64,000 nucleotides of DNA from Gammaproteobacteria bacterium (GTDB lineage Bacteria; Pseudomonadota; Gammaproteobacteria; Steroidobacterales; Woeseiaceae). Made by a program: the position numbers and the translations under genes. Shown one piece after another: positions 37,311 through 45,410 of this stretch. How positions within the stretch are numbered: the first letter of the stretch is position 1; the number at the start of each line of letters is the position of its first letter. Where the stretch lies: the NCBI GenBank assembly GCA_022600955.1, contig JAHZJK010000025.1:1-64000 (forward strand), written 5' to 3'. The notes beneath the pieces are model-generated. The model worked only from the letters and a program-made list of their open reading frames with translations, was not told where the DNA came from and ran no database searches.

Positions 37311-37727
37311 ATGTCACTACATAAGGGCCTGATAGCACTTATTGGTCTATTTGCTGTGGCGACGTGTCTATCGGCCCAATCGCTTGCAGATCAATGGCGC
37401 CAAGGGTTGAGTGGCGCGAAACTTACGGCATACGCGGGTTCTGTGCACAGCTCGAATAGCAGTCTGACCGTTCTCAATATCTGTGCCAACGGCCGTTACA
37501 ACTACTACCGGGAAGCCAGTTGGTCGGCTGAAGGTAGCGCAGGCGGCGGCTCAACAAATCGAATTACCGGGCGCTGGGATGTTCGCCAAGACGGTGCAAA
37601 AATCATGATCACCTACGTGACGGACAAAGGTGAGCAAGGCGCTTTCCCAGTATTCTTGCAGAACAACGGCAGGGTCAATATCGGCGGTGTTGCCTACGCA
37701 GTCCAGCAGGGTGCAGCAGATTGTTGA
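37311..37727 (+). CDS. Small exported protein, end of CHAT operon
   Basis: A 138-residue protein with signal peptide (about 1-25, ending LADQW or SAQS). The mature part includes a conserved-looking NICANGRYNYYREASWSAEG segment, then GRWDVRQDG and a C-terminal Cys, a pattern seen in small lipocalin-like exported domains. It starts 17 bases after the giant lipoprotein with GGAG before ATG, so it belongs to the same operon. Function unknown. Confidence 0.7.
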   Translation: MSLHKGLIALIGLFAVATCLSAQSLADQWRQGLSGAKLTAYAGSVHSSNSSLTVLNICANGRYNYYREASWSAEGSAGGGSTNRITGRWDVRQDGAKIMITYVTDKGEQGAFPVFLQNNGRVNIGGVAYAVQQGAADC

Positions 37728-38117
37728 ACCTGCGCTGGCAAGATTCTGAATTTGGTGTTTTCCAGAGTTTCCTTGTTGGGACAGCTTTGTCGTTGAAGGC
37801 CCTTTGAGAGTTAAACTGGCTACCGTAGGTGCGGCGCTATCGCTAGTTAAGGCGCAGTTCAGTCGAAACATTCTCGCCCAACTAATCGGTATTGATTAAG
37901 ATTTCTGGCGAGAAGCGGCATTATCGTTCGTATTCTCGGAAGAGCAGGGGAGTTGTAGCGACCCGACAATTCCGCAGAAGTTAGGATCGTTGATTGCCCC
38001 GCCCAAGAATGTGTCAAAAGTTGGGAATCGGCCAGTGACAACACGTATCGAGGTGACATCCGCGTCCCTTCGGCGCATAGTTGAATGTCGGATGCCAAAA
38101 TACAGAGACCGTAGGAA
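37728..38117. other. 390-base spacer, nothing recognised
   Basis: The segment between the end of the CHAT operon and the zinc-ribbon gene shows no supported gene, hairpin with T-run, or repeat. Base composition becomes more AT-rich from here to about 39.5 kb. Confidence 0.4.
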
Positions 38118-38504
38118 ATGAGCGTTGTTACTTGCCTTAAGTGCCACCACAAGACGGATGTCCGTGGATTACTACAAGCCTGCCCCAGATGTGGATCCAC
38201 CAGCGGAATTCTCAACGCAATAAGCGTTGCGGGTCTGGAGATCTTTCCGAGCGTGCAGATTAAGGTAGAAAACCCGAGCTATCAGGGAAGGCACAAATTC
38301 ATCCGCGAGACGAAATCAAGCGTCGAGTTTTCAGATGATGGTCAACTAGTACGTGTAGATCAGTCAATTGATCGAGAGAACGACAGATACACGAAAACGG
38401 TCACGGCCGTCGATACTGACGAAGTGATTCGGAAAGCCGATCACCCTTTATCTCGGCACACTGGCCACGGCTCCGACAAGCCTGGTCGAAAGCAGAAGAG
38501 CTAG
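38118..38504 (+). CDS. Zinc-ribbon conserved hypothetical protein
   Basis: A 128-residue protein. A C-terminal-basic, N-terminal zinc ribbon is evident (CLKCHHKTDVRG....CPRCGS, residues 6-26). A conserved-looking tail follows (DDGQLVRVDQSIDRENDRY, then HRSxHTGHGS-like residues). I recognise the tail as that of a widespread hypothetical family; no role is known to me. It is the first gene of the accessory strip before the recombinase. Confidence 0.6.
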   Translation: MSVVTCLKCHHKTDVRGLLQACPRCGSTSGILNAISVAGLEIFPSVQIKVENPSYQGRHKFIRETKSSVEFSDDGQLVRVDQSIDRENDRYTKTVTAVDTDEVIRKADHPLSRHTGHGSDKPGRKQKS

Positions 38505-38584
38505 AGAGCGGCGTCTCCGACTACCGAAGGTAAATCTGACACCAATACTCCGGTTCTTCGTCCGCATGACCGCATCCCAAGAAT

Positions 38585-38600
38585 TCGGCAAAAGTTAAGA
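38585..38600 (+). repeat. 16-base dispersed repeat, copy 2
   Basis: Identical to 28523-28538. Here it is followed by CGGTGCCG, so CGGCA and TGCCG form a short inverted pair around it, as in REP-like elements. Confidence 0.5.
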
Positions 38601-39005
38601 CGGTGCCGCTTTGATGGGCTCGGTTGGTGGTATCACGTGCTTGTCTCTATCTACATACAAGCCTTTTGAAGGGTGCTGGTCGCAACTGGGAAACGAGGAC
38701 ACGGGGACACAGGTACACTGCGACACCGGGACACGTGGAAACGGCAAAAAGCGATGACCGGCCTTAAATGGTCTATAATTTTCAATAGGTTAAGATCATT
38801 CTCATCATCTAAATCGCGATTATTCGCGTTAATAGATCGCCATGTCGCAAAAAGTCGCCTCAAAACCCTAAATTTTCGGTGGTTCAGAGTAGTATGTGTC
38901 TTCGATTCTCAGCATTGTTAGTCGTTGATGATATTGCGCCCAAAAATCACAATGGCTATATCGTAAGAAGCACCGCCCCTCGTATAGGCGAGCTCTAGGG
39001 AAGGA

Positions 39006-39034
39006 TTCGCCGGCCATTGCGCGTGGCCGGCGAA
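39006..39034 (+). repeat. Perfect GC-rich hairpin upstream of small gene
   Basis: TTCGCCGGCCA and its exact complement flank a seven-base loop. It ends 32 bases before the GTG of the following gene. It could be a REP-like unit, a terminator without T-run, or a control element of that gene. Confidence 0.6.
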
Positions 39035-39066
39035 CCCGTCCTTTGAACACTAAATGGAGATTCCCT

Positions 39067-39420
39067 GTGCCAAAAACTGCAGCCCAAGAACGGCGAGAGC
39101 AAATTAGGGAAGAGTATTGGTCCGGAGAAATAGCATGGACGGGAGAAAAGCCTGAAAAGGGTTGGTTTAGAGCCCCTCGTACTCTTCCGTTGCTGTTGTT
39201 GCTGCTCAAGTCCAAAAAATTCGTCGGTAACAGCGATGCTGGTGGGGTGTATCTTGAATTGTTTTCCCGGCATCGTGACACGGGCATTGTCGATATGGTT
39301 AGTTCTGGTGAACATTCTTACGCTGCGGGCTATGTAGGTACTCGAGGTGTAAGAACGTGGCAGGAACGAATGAAACTCCTCGAGAATCTTGGATTTATCA
39401 AGTCCAAACTTGGCTCCTAG
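39067..39420 (+). CDS. Conserved hypothetical protein of accessory DNA
   Basis: A 117-residue protein from GTG 39067, chosen because GGAG lies seven bases before it. Phrases such as EYWSGEIAWTGE.EKGWFRAPRTLPL and GYVGTRGVRTWQERMKLLENLGFIK belong to a family I remember as common near integrases and plasmid-like genes; the second half looks like a winged helix. It may be a DNA-binding replication or control protein of an integrated element. The adjacent recombinase supports a mobile setting. Confidence 0.6.
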   Translation: MPKTAAQERREQIREEYWSGEIAWTGEKPEKGWFRAPRTLPLLLLLLKSKKFVGNSDAGGVYLELFSRHRDTGIVDMVSSGEHSYAAGYVGTRGVRTWQERMKLLENLGFIKSKLGS

Positions 39421-39530
39421 GCAATATAGGGGTTAGAATTCGGGTGCTTTCAAGCTAACTTATTGAACCAACGTTAATTATTACATCCAATTTAGTTGCT
39501 AATGATTGCGAGGTTGTCTCAACACCCACC

Positions 39531-40802
39531 TTAATTCTCTTCGAAAAATCTTGCTGGTTTATCACGACCAGAGGCGTGACGTTCTCGCTCATCACTTTCA
39601 ATGTAGCGGCTAGTCGTAACCATCGAACCGTGACCGGCGTCGTCCCGAACGTGCTGCTGAGGTCGGGACCGGACGTCCTCAGAAATACCTGTGTGTCGCA
39701 ACCAGTGAACCGTAGATTCCTTCAAATCGAGGGCATCATCCTCGAGCCCGTCAGATCGCATGCGTTCATATGCCTGATCAAAGCAGCTTTGAACTATGTG
39801 ACGTATCTGTCGGGTACTTTTTAGTGGCCCATTGCCACGAGTCTTGGAGACCAGAGGCTCCGATTCGTTTGGAGTCGGAAGTGAACTTAGACCACGAAAC
39901 TCACGGTAGCGCTTCAATGACTTCAACATGGCATTCGAAACTGTGACAGTTCGTAACTTGTTACCTTTGCCTACGACGTGCAGCCACCAACTACCATCAC
40001 GATCGCGCTTGAAATCTCCCATGACTGGCTCTGAGCGTTCGTTCGAAACTAATTCGGAGACACGAAGGTACATTGTAAATAGGGTGGTCATAACGAATAG
40101 AGTTCGCTCATGCTCGTTTGGCTCAGCATTCGCCATCATTTCGGCAGTTTCGAGCACGTAGTCCCATTGCAGTTCACTTAAGCGGCGAACGGGGGCCTGA
40201 TTCTGATCGCGCCGGAGAAATTTGCTCTTTTGTCGTATCAATGCGACGGGGTTAACCGCAACATAGGATTCCTGCACGAGATAGTCGAAAAACGAAGACA
40301 ATACTGCGAATGTCGCTTTGGTCGACGCTGCTGAAGGACGATATTTGGATATGTCCGGATCTACACCGCGGCGTCGTTCAGCCTTAGACACAGATTGAAC
40401 AAAAGGTCTCCAGGCAGCGTTAGGTTGCCGCTGGCTTTCATGCTTAACAAAGCGTGCGACATTCTTAGTACCAATCCACGCGATCGGCGGTTTTTGCAAA
40501 AACTCGACAAATTCGACGATATCGTCACGATTCAGCGATTGAACCGGTTTCTCTAGAACATGCCAGGTCCACTGCAGCAATCGTTCAATTTCGCGACGGT
40601 ATGCGTTGAACGTCGCTTTAGAACCGTCGTAGCTCTTAAGGAAGCGAATGGACACAAGATAGTCGTCAATGGAACCCTTGAGCGGATCGCCGGAGAAGAA
40701 CATAGGCACGTTTTTCTCCAATGTTTGGCTGCGACGTTGGTCGCTAATTACTTCGAGATTGTCGAATATCGGATTAGGGGGAGGTAGCGTCTTGGCTTTC
40801 AT
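39531..40802 (-). CDS. Tyrosine recombinase (integrase)
   Basis: A 423-residue site-specific recombinase. The N-terminal SAM-like core-binding domain spans about 40-190. The catalytic domain has all six expected residues: Arg 247 in MYLRVSEL, Lys 279 in VVGKGNKLR, His 366 and Arg 369 in HWLRHT, His 391 in AGHGS and Tyr 400 in TTSRYI. It appears intact. Its start lies 34 bases from a perfect palindrome (40836-40869) that is a good candidate for a recombination or control site. It probably mobilised the strip at about 38-41 kb, although no left boundary was found. Confidence 0.92.
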   Translation of the reverse strand: MKAKTLPPPNPIFDNLEVISDQRRSQTLEKNVPMFFSGDPLKGSIDDYLVSIRFLKSYDGSKATFNAYRREIERLLQWTWHVLEKPVQSLNRDDIVEFVEFLQKPPIAWIGTKNVARFVKHESQRQPNAAWRPFVQSVSKAERRRGVDPDISKYRPSAASTKATFAVLSSFFDYLVQESYVAVNPVALIRQKSKFLRRDQNQAPVRRLSELQWDYVLETAEMMANAEPNEHERTLFVMTTLFTMYLRVSELVSNERSEPVMGDFKRDRDGSWWLHVVGKGNKLRTVTVSNAMLKSLKRYREFRGLSSLPTPNESEPLVSKTRGNGPLKSTRQIRHIVQSCFDQAYERMRSDGLEDDALDLKESTVHWLRHTGISEDVRSRPQQHVRDDAGHGSMVTTSRYIESDERERHASGRDKPARFFEEN

Positions 40803-40835
40803 GACAGCAGATGGTACAGATATAGGGCCCTAAAC

Positions 40836-40869
40836 ACTATTTCCGATAATCAAAATTATCGGAAATAGT
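40836..40869. other. Perfect 15-bp palindrome at recombinase/diiron boundary
   Basis: ACTATTTCCGATAAT, a four-base loop CAAA, then the exact complement. It lies just upstream of the recombinase gene and encodes the last ten codons and stop of the diiron protein. Candidate recombinase core or arm site, att relic, operator or terminator; there is no T-run after it. Confidence 0.6.
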
Positions 40870-41625
40870 AAAACAATGCCGGTAGTTAGACGCGAATTTT
40901 GGCAGCGCGGTTGTCTTCTCAGAGACGACCAGCACCTCGACAAGTGAGCTGTACTCGATCCATCGAGTCAGTGCTGCCTTAAAGCCTATGTGGAGGTCGC
41001 GGATAGCCTTTTGGTGGTCAATTGCGACGACTATCGCGGCAAAGAACACCGTAACTCGCCAGACAGCGACGACTACTCTCCTCTGCCAACCGCGCTTCAT
41101 CTGGCTGCGCAACAAGTCGCAAAGAAAGTTCAGATGTGCATGTTCGTCTTCAATAATCTCGCGCAAGTGCGATCGCAACCGACAATGGGGCAGATGCGCG
41201 GCAACGAGCTGGTAGTAGCCAACACCAATGACATCCGCAGCGAGCAACATGATGACATTGAACCGCAGCCCAAATAACCGGCGAGCGAATACGAACAGCT
41301 TCGCTGTCCAGTTGCTAGTTGTCAGTTGTCCGCCGAGCAGGCGCACACACATTGCCAGGATATTCGAGTGTCGGTGTTCTTCCTTAACGAACAAAGCCAT
41401 CGCCGCGGCGAAGTGTTCGTCGACATCGGTCAAATTGCTGTGCGACACCTGTTGGACAATGGTGCCACCGCATGACTCGCCGAGTTGAAATATCGCCAAT
41501 GAACGTGCGAGTGACGTCGGTAGACCTGAGTAGTCAAGATCTTGTTCAAGCGCTGGTAGCGCCTGTTGGCTTCTCGCTTGAAAAAACGTCGACCAGTTCG
41601 CCCAGTGGCTTGTGATTCGTCCCAT
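40837..41625 (-). CDS. Ferritin-like diiron protein
   Basis: A 262-residue helical protein with the ligand pattern of ferritin-like diiron enzymes: a Glu in FQLGES, an EEHRH motif near residue 82 and an EDEHAH motif near residue 160. Hydrophobic stretches between and after them suggest membrane association. No specific oxygenase family is certain. It starts 56 bases after the glycine-zipper lipoprotein and probably shares its promoter. The last ten residues (TISDNFDYRK) are encoded by a perfect palindrome, so the C-terminus may have been remodelled by an insertion. Confidence 0.7.
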   Translation of the reverse strand: MGRITSHWANWSTFFQARSQQALPALEQDLDYSGLPTSLARSLAIFQLGESCGGTIVQQVSHSNLTDVDEHFAAAMALFVKEEHRHSNILAMCVRLLGGQLTTSNWTAKLFVFARRLFGLRFNVIMLLAADVIGVGYYQLVAAHLPHCRLRSHLREIIEDEHAHLNFLCDLLRSQMKRGWQRRVVVAVWRVTVFFAAIVVAIDHQKAIRDLHIGFKAALTRWIEYSSLVEVLVVSEKTTALPKFASNYRHCFTISDNFDYRK

Positions 41626-41681
41626 TTCCTTCCCCGTGGAATCTCAGCCGCCCGTCCTTATCGGACGGCTCAAGTTCCAAT

Positions 41682-42056
41682 CTAGAACGTCCCGATTATG
41701 GCGCCGACGATTGCCGATACGGCGATCGCGGTATACGCGACCGCGCCAACACCGCCCACTAAAGCGGCCGTCTTGCCGGCACTGAAGCGGCGCGTCCGGA
41801 CGCCCTCAATCGTGTCCAAATCTATCGCTGTTCCGTCCACGCTGAGCGTCTTGTCCGAAATCGCGGTTACCTTGCCCTTGTGAATCTCGCCGTCAAAGGT
41901 CACCGCCTGAACTTTGTCGCCCACTCGGATTGCCTGGCTGCTCCGTATGGCCTCAGCAGTGGACTGTGACGGATCAGCCTCGAGTGGTTTCATAGAGCTG
42001 CATCCCGCCAGAAGCACAAAAATGCAGGTAATAATCGTTAGTCGCGAAGTATTCAT
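41682..42056 (-). CDS. Glycine-zipper lipoprotein
   Basis: A 124-residue lipoprotein with lipobox LAGC (Cys near residue 19). The mature part has a small domain (AIRVGDKVQAVTFDGEIHKGKVTAISDKTLSVDG) that looks like a PRC- or SH3-like barrel, then a C-terminal glycine zipper (AALVGGVGAVAY...IVGAIIGTF). GGAG precedes ATG 42056. It is preceded by copy A of the 82-bp promoter element. A C-terminally broken relative lies at 61840-62139 and a start-only remnant at 58323-58379. Confidence 0.78.
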   Translation of the reverse strand: MNTSRLTIITCIFVLLAGCSSMKPLEADPSQSTAEAIRSSQAIRVGDKVQAVTFDGEIHKGKVTAISDKTLSVDGTAIDLDTIEGVRTRRFSAGKTAALVGGVGAVAYTAIAVSAIVGAIIGTF

Positions 42057-42121
42057 TAGGAACTCCAATTTGTGAGTTGACTGGTTGCTGGCACCCAGTA
42101 CGTCAGGGGCCCGGAAAGTAA

Positions 42122-42203
42122 ATTCTAGGGGTGGGCACTAAAGGCAATTGCGGGCATCTGATTAGACTCACGTAAGGTTTGAATGAAGAAAAGATAAACA
42201 CTC
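42122..42203 (-). promoter_or_regulatory. 82-bp conserved promoter element, copy A
   Basis: Reads, toward the lipoprotein gene, the invariant core GAGTGTTTATCTTTTCTTCA (42203-42184), then TCTAAT (42166-42161) as -10 and CTAGAAT at the end. It aligns without gaps to copies at 46906, 47687 and 58222. The predicted leader to ATG 42056 is about 100 bases. The core overlaps a hairpin after the HlyD gene, which may serve as that gene's terminator. Confidence 0.75.
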
Positions 42204-42243
42204 CTATATAAGGGTGTCCTTTTCCGCATTACGCCAGCACGCA

Positions 42244-43587
42244 CTATTCCCTCATGGCGTGTGCGAGCTGGTCGGTGAGGGGTTGCAGGAAATAGCTTGC
42301 GGCCGTACGCAGGCCGGTGGCGATGAAGACTTCTGCCGGCAAGCCGGGACGGAGCTGCCGGTTCCCGAGCTTGGCCATCTGGTCGCCCGCGATACCAACG
42401 CGGACCTCGAAGAAGGGTTGGTTCGTCGTCGGATCCGCACTCAGATCGGCACCGACACGCAGAACTTCACCAATCAGCTCAGGCGTCGTGCGGCCTTCGA
42501 AGGCGGTAAAGCGCACCGTTGCCTCCTGGCCGACTTGGATCTGATCGATGTCTTGCGGACGGATTTGGGCTCGTAGGACCAAGGCATCATCCTCCGGAAC
42601 GATCATCATCAGCGCCAGGCCGGGCGCGACCACGCCGCCGACAGTGTGAACGACCGATGCATGCACAGTGCCTGCACGGGGCGCGAGAACGGACAGACGT
42701 CCCTGGCGCGCCGCGGCGCTTGTATACTGCTCGCGCAACGTTGACAGGCGGTCACGGACCTCGCGGTGCTGAGCCAAAACCGCGGAGCGGCGTTCCTCAT
42801 CAATTTGGGTGATCTGCAGCCGCGTCTCGACGATCGAACCTTGCAGCCGTGCGATTTCGGCACGCAGCTGACCCTGCGCGCCTTTCAGTTCGGCGATCTC
42901 GCGGTCTAGGGCACTCATCCGGATTCGCGTCACGAGGCCCTTGGCCCATAAAGGCGCGAAGTCCTCGCGCTCGCCAGTCGCTACGGCCAGCTGATCCCCC
43001 TTGGCCTTGAGCTGGAACTTCGTCCCGGCGATCTGCTCACCAACCTGCTCAATGCGCGCTTCCAGCTGGGCTTTTTGCCAGGCCATCGCCTCGCGCCGCG
43101 ACACAAACAGCCGGCGTTGGCCATCAAGTACGTTCTGGACGGCTGGCAGATCGGCCTCGGCGGAAAGATCGTCCGGAAGATCCACGGCATCGCGCTCGTC
43201 GCGCTCGGCCTCCAGCCGTGCCTTCTCGATGCTCAACTCGCGGATCTGGCCGGCGAGCGTGTTGATCGTCGCCACCGTCTCAGTATCTTGCAGTCGAAGA
43301 AGCACGTCGCCTGTCTCTACCCGCATACCGTCGCGCACATTCAGCTCGGCGACGATACCGCCTTCCAGGTGTTGCACTGTCTTAGCATTCGTGTCGACCA
43401 CAATAGTTGCCGGCGCGATCACGGCCCCGCCGATCTCGGCTATCGACGCCCAGACAATTGCCCCGCCGCCCAGAAGGCAGAGAACGGTGGCACCGAACAG
43501 GAGATAGCGGCGCAGGCTTCGGTCAATCGCACCGATCTCGGGAAGGGCAACACTATCGGGTGTTTGAGAAGAAGTGAGAAGTTTCAT
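42244..43587 (-). CDS. Type I secretion membrane-fusion protein (HlyD family)
   Basis: A 447-residue periplasmic adaptor. It has a short cytoplasmic start, one membrane helix (about 27-47), a biotinyl-lipoyl-like half (GGAVIAPATIVVDTNAKTVQHLEGGIVAELNVRDG), long coiled-coil segments (about 95-290) and the C-terminal beta-barrel part (VVAPGLALMMIVPEDDALVLRAQI). These match PrtE/HlyD-type adaptors. ATG 43587 shares a base with the ABC stop (TAATG), showing coupling. Together with the transporter it should export the Ser/Thr-rich protein at 45411-46802; no TolC gene is in the window. Confidence 0.92.
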   Translation of the reverse strand: MKLLTSSQTPDSVALPEIGAIDRSLRRYLLFGATVLCLLGGGAIVWASIAEIGGAVIAPATIVVDTNAKTVQHLEGGIVAELNVRDGMRVETGDVLLRLQDTETVATINTLAGQIRELSIEKARLEAERDERDAVDLPDDLSAEADLPAVQNVLDGQRRLFVSRREAMAWQKAQLEARIEQVGEQIAGTKFQLKAKGDQLAVATGEREDFAPLWAKGLVTRIRMSALDREIAELKGAQGQLRAEIARLQGSIVETRLQITQIDEERRSAVLAQHREVRDRLSTLREQYTSAAARQGRLSVLAPRAGTVHASVVHTVGGVVAPGLALMMIVPEDDALVLRAQIRPQDIDQIQVGQEATVRFTAFEGRTTPELIGEVLRVGADLSADPTTNQPFFEVRVGIAGDQMAKLGNRQLRPGLPAEVFIATGLRTAASYFLQPLTDQLAHAMRE

Positions 43588-45344
43588 TACGTTTGTCCTT
43601 TCGCCGCTGTGGCTCGCCTTTGCGGCAGCCTCGACGTTTTCTTGGATGCGTCGACAATCGACCGCAAGACATCCTCTTTTGGGCCGAACGCGACCTGTTG
43701 CCCATCGCGCATCATTAAGACGAGGTCGACGGCGACGATCGCACTCGGCCTGTGAGCAATCACGATGACCACCCCGCCCCGCCCCCTGACCGAAGCGATC
43801 GCTCGCGTGAGTGCCGCGTCGCCCTCGGCATCGAGATTGGCATTTGGCTCGTCCATGACAATCAGGCATGGGTCCCGATAAAGCGCGCGGGCTAGCGCGA
43901 CCCTCTGCCGCTGACCACCTGACAGGCCTTGGCCATCCTGGCCGAGCTGCGTCTCGTAGCCATTGGCCAGGTTCAGAATCAAATCGTGCGCACCAGCGTT
44001 CACGGCCGCGGCGATAATGGCTTCAGCGGGTGCTTCAAGCTCAAACCGAGCGATATTTTCGGCGACGGTGCCGTGGAAGAGCGCGCCGTCCTGCGGCAGG
44101 TAGCCGATATGCTGGCCCAATGCCGTCGAATCCCACTGGTCGAAGGTTGCCCCATCGAGCCGCACCTGCCCCGCGCTCAGTGGCCACAGCCCGAGCAGCG
44201 CTTTCGCTAACGTTGTCTTGCCGGCCCCGGATGGCCCGATGATCCCCAAACCGTCGCCGGGCCGAAGGGAGAACCGCACACCTGAGATGATTGGGGTCCC
44301 TGATGGCCTGCCGTCGGCACCAATGGCCCACGCTGCCAGCCCTTCAACGTCCAGCGCGCCCTGTGGCTTGGGAAGCTGAGTGCACTCAGGAGTGGCTGCC
44401 TGCGGGTGCAACCGTTCGGAAATTCTCTGACAGGCTTGCCTCGCCGACTGGAAGCCTCGCCAATGGGCGATTGCCTGATCGACTGGTGCCAGAGCCCGCC
44501 CCATCAGGATCGAACCGGCAATCATCATGCCGGGTGTGATCTGCTGCTCGATTGCCAGCCAGGCACCCAGAGCCAGCATCCCGGACTGGAAGAGCAGGCG
44601 CAGTGTTTTGGAGATGCTGGCGAGGAGACCGGCGCGATCACTGGCATGACCCTGTGTTGCCAGGGCCTGATTCTTGACCGACAGCCACCGGCGCTTCAGG
44701 GCACTGCCCATGCCCATCGCTTTCACCGTCTCTGCTGCGCGCCTTCCCTCCTCCGCTAGTGCGTGGCCTTTTTCGGATGCTTGTGCGGCTTGCGCCAGAG
44801 GTTCGGCGGTCAGTGTTTCGTTCAGAATTGCGAGAGCAAAGAGAATGCCAGCGGCCAATAACGCAAACCAGCCGAGCGAGTTATGGAAAATAAATATGAC
44901 GGCCAGATAGACCGGGACCCAGGGCATGTCGAAAAAGGCAAACGGTCCGGGCCCGGAGGTGAATTGGCGCACTGCATCTAGATCGCGCAATGCTTGCCCG
45001 CGATTCGATCCGACTCGTGTCGGGCCCAGCCCTTCTGACATCATGGACTCGAAGATTGGATCACGAAGACTTTCGTCAAGTTTGGCGCCGACACGAACCA
45101 ATACGCGTGAGCGCACCAGCTCGAGTAAACCCATCAAGGCATAGAGCGCTATCAGGAGAATCACTAGCGCGGTGAGCGTTGGCAAAGAGCCCGACGCTAG
45201 AACGCGGTCGTACACCTGCAACATAAAAAGGGGTCCAGTCAGCATCAAAATGTTGACTGCGCACGAAAAAATACCGACTCCTGTCAGTGCACCGCGGCAT
45301 TGTGCCAGCGCGGTTCTCGGAGCTAAAGATTGGAGTAATGCCAT
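43587..45344 (-). CDS. Type I secretion ABC transporter (PrtD-like)
   Basis: A 585-residue half-transporter without a C39 peptidase. Membrane domain residues about 15-300; nucleotide-binding domain about 325-575 with Walker A GPSGAGKTTLAK, the signature LSGGQRQRVALARAL, Walker B LIVMDEPNANLD and the switch His in VIVIAHRP. The ATG at 45344 lies 66 bases after the stop of its presumed substrate gene and it is coupled to the HlyD-family gene downstream. Substrate choice is inferred from this order. Confidence 0.93.
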   Translation of the reverse strand: MALLQSLAPRTALAQCRGALTGVGIFSCAVNILMLTGPLFMLQVYDRVLASGSLPTLTALVILLIALYALMGLLELVRSRVLVRVGAKLDESLRDPIFESMMSEGLGPTRVGSNRGQALRDLDAVRQFTSGPGPFAFFDMPWVPVYLAVIFIFHNSLGWFALLAAGILFALAILNETLTAEPLAQAAQASEKGHALAEEGRRAAETVKAMGMGSALKRRWLSVKNQALATQGHASDRAGLLASISKTLRLLFQSGMLALGAWLAIEQQITPGMMIAGSILMGRALAPVDQAIAHWRGFQSARQACQRISERLHPQAATPECTQLPKPQGALDVEGLAAWAIGADGRPSGTPIISGVRFSLRPGDGLGIIGPSGAGKTTLAKALLGLWPLSAGQVRLDGATFDQWDSTALGQHIGYLPQDGALFHGTVAENIARFELEAPAEAIIAAAVNAGAHDLILNLANGYETQLGQDGQGLSGGQRQRVALARALYRDPCLIVMDEPNANLDAEGDAALTRAIASVRGRGGVVIVIAHRPSAIVAVDLVLMMRDGQQVAFGPKEDVLRSIVDASKKTSRLPQRRATAAKGQT

Positions 45345-45410
45345 GACTACGGCCACCGTCTATGGTGCGTTGGGGCCCCAAAATGGGGCCCCAAGCGTTT
45401 TCATACTCAG

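Larger units (their letters stand above)
38505..39066. other. 560-base AT-rich non-coding strip with short repeats
   Basis: It contains the second copy of the 16-base repeat (38585-38600), a run of imperfect GGACAC/GACACCGGG units near 38695-38740, and a GC-rich hairpin (39006-39034). These are the kinds of debris expected near mobile DNA; no gene is supported. Confidence 0.45.

Noticed and set aside
38695..38740. GGACAC-like units considered as a CRISPR or tandem array
   Set aside because: Units are irregular in length and sequence, with no constant spacer; at most REP-like debris.
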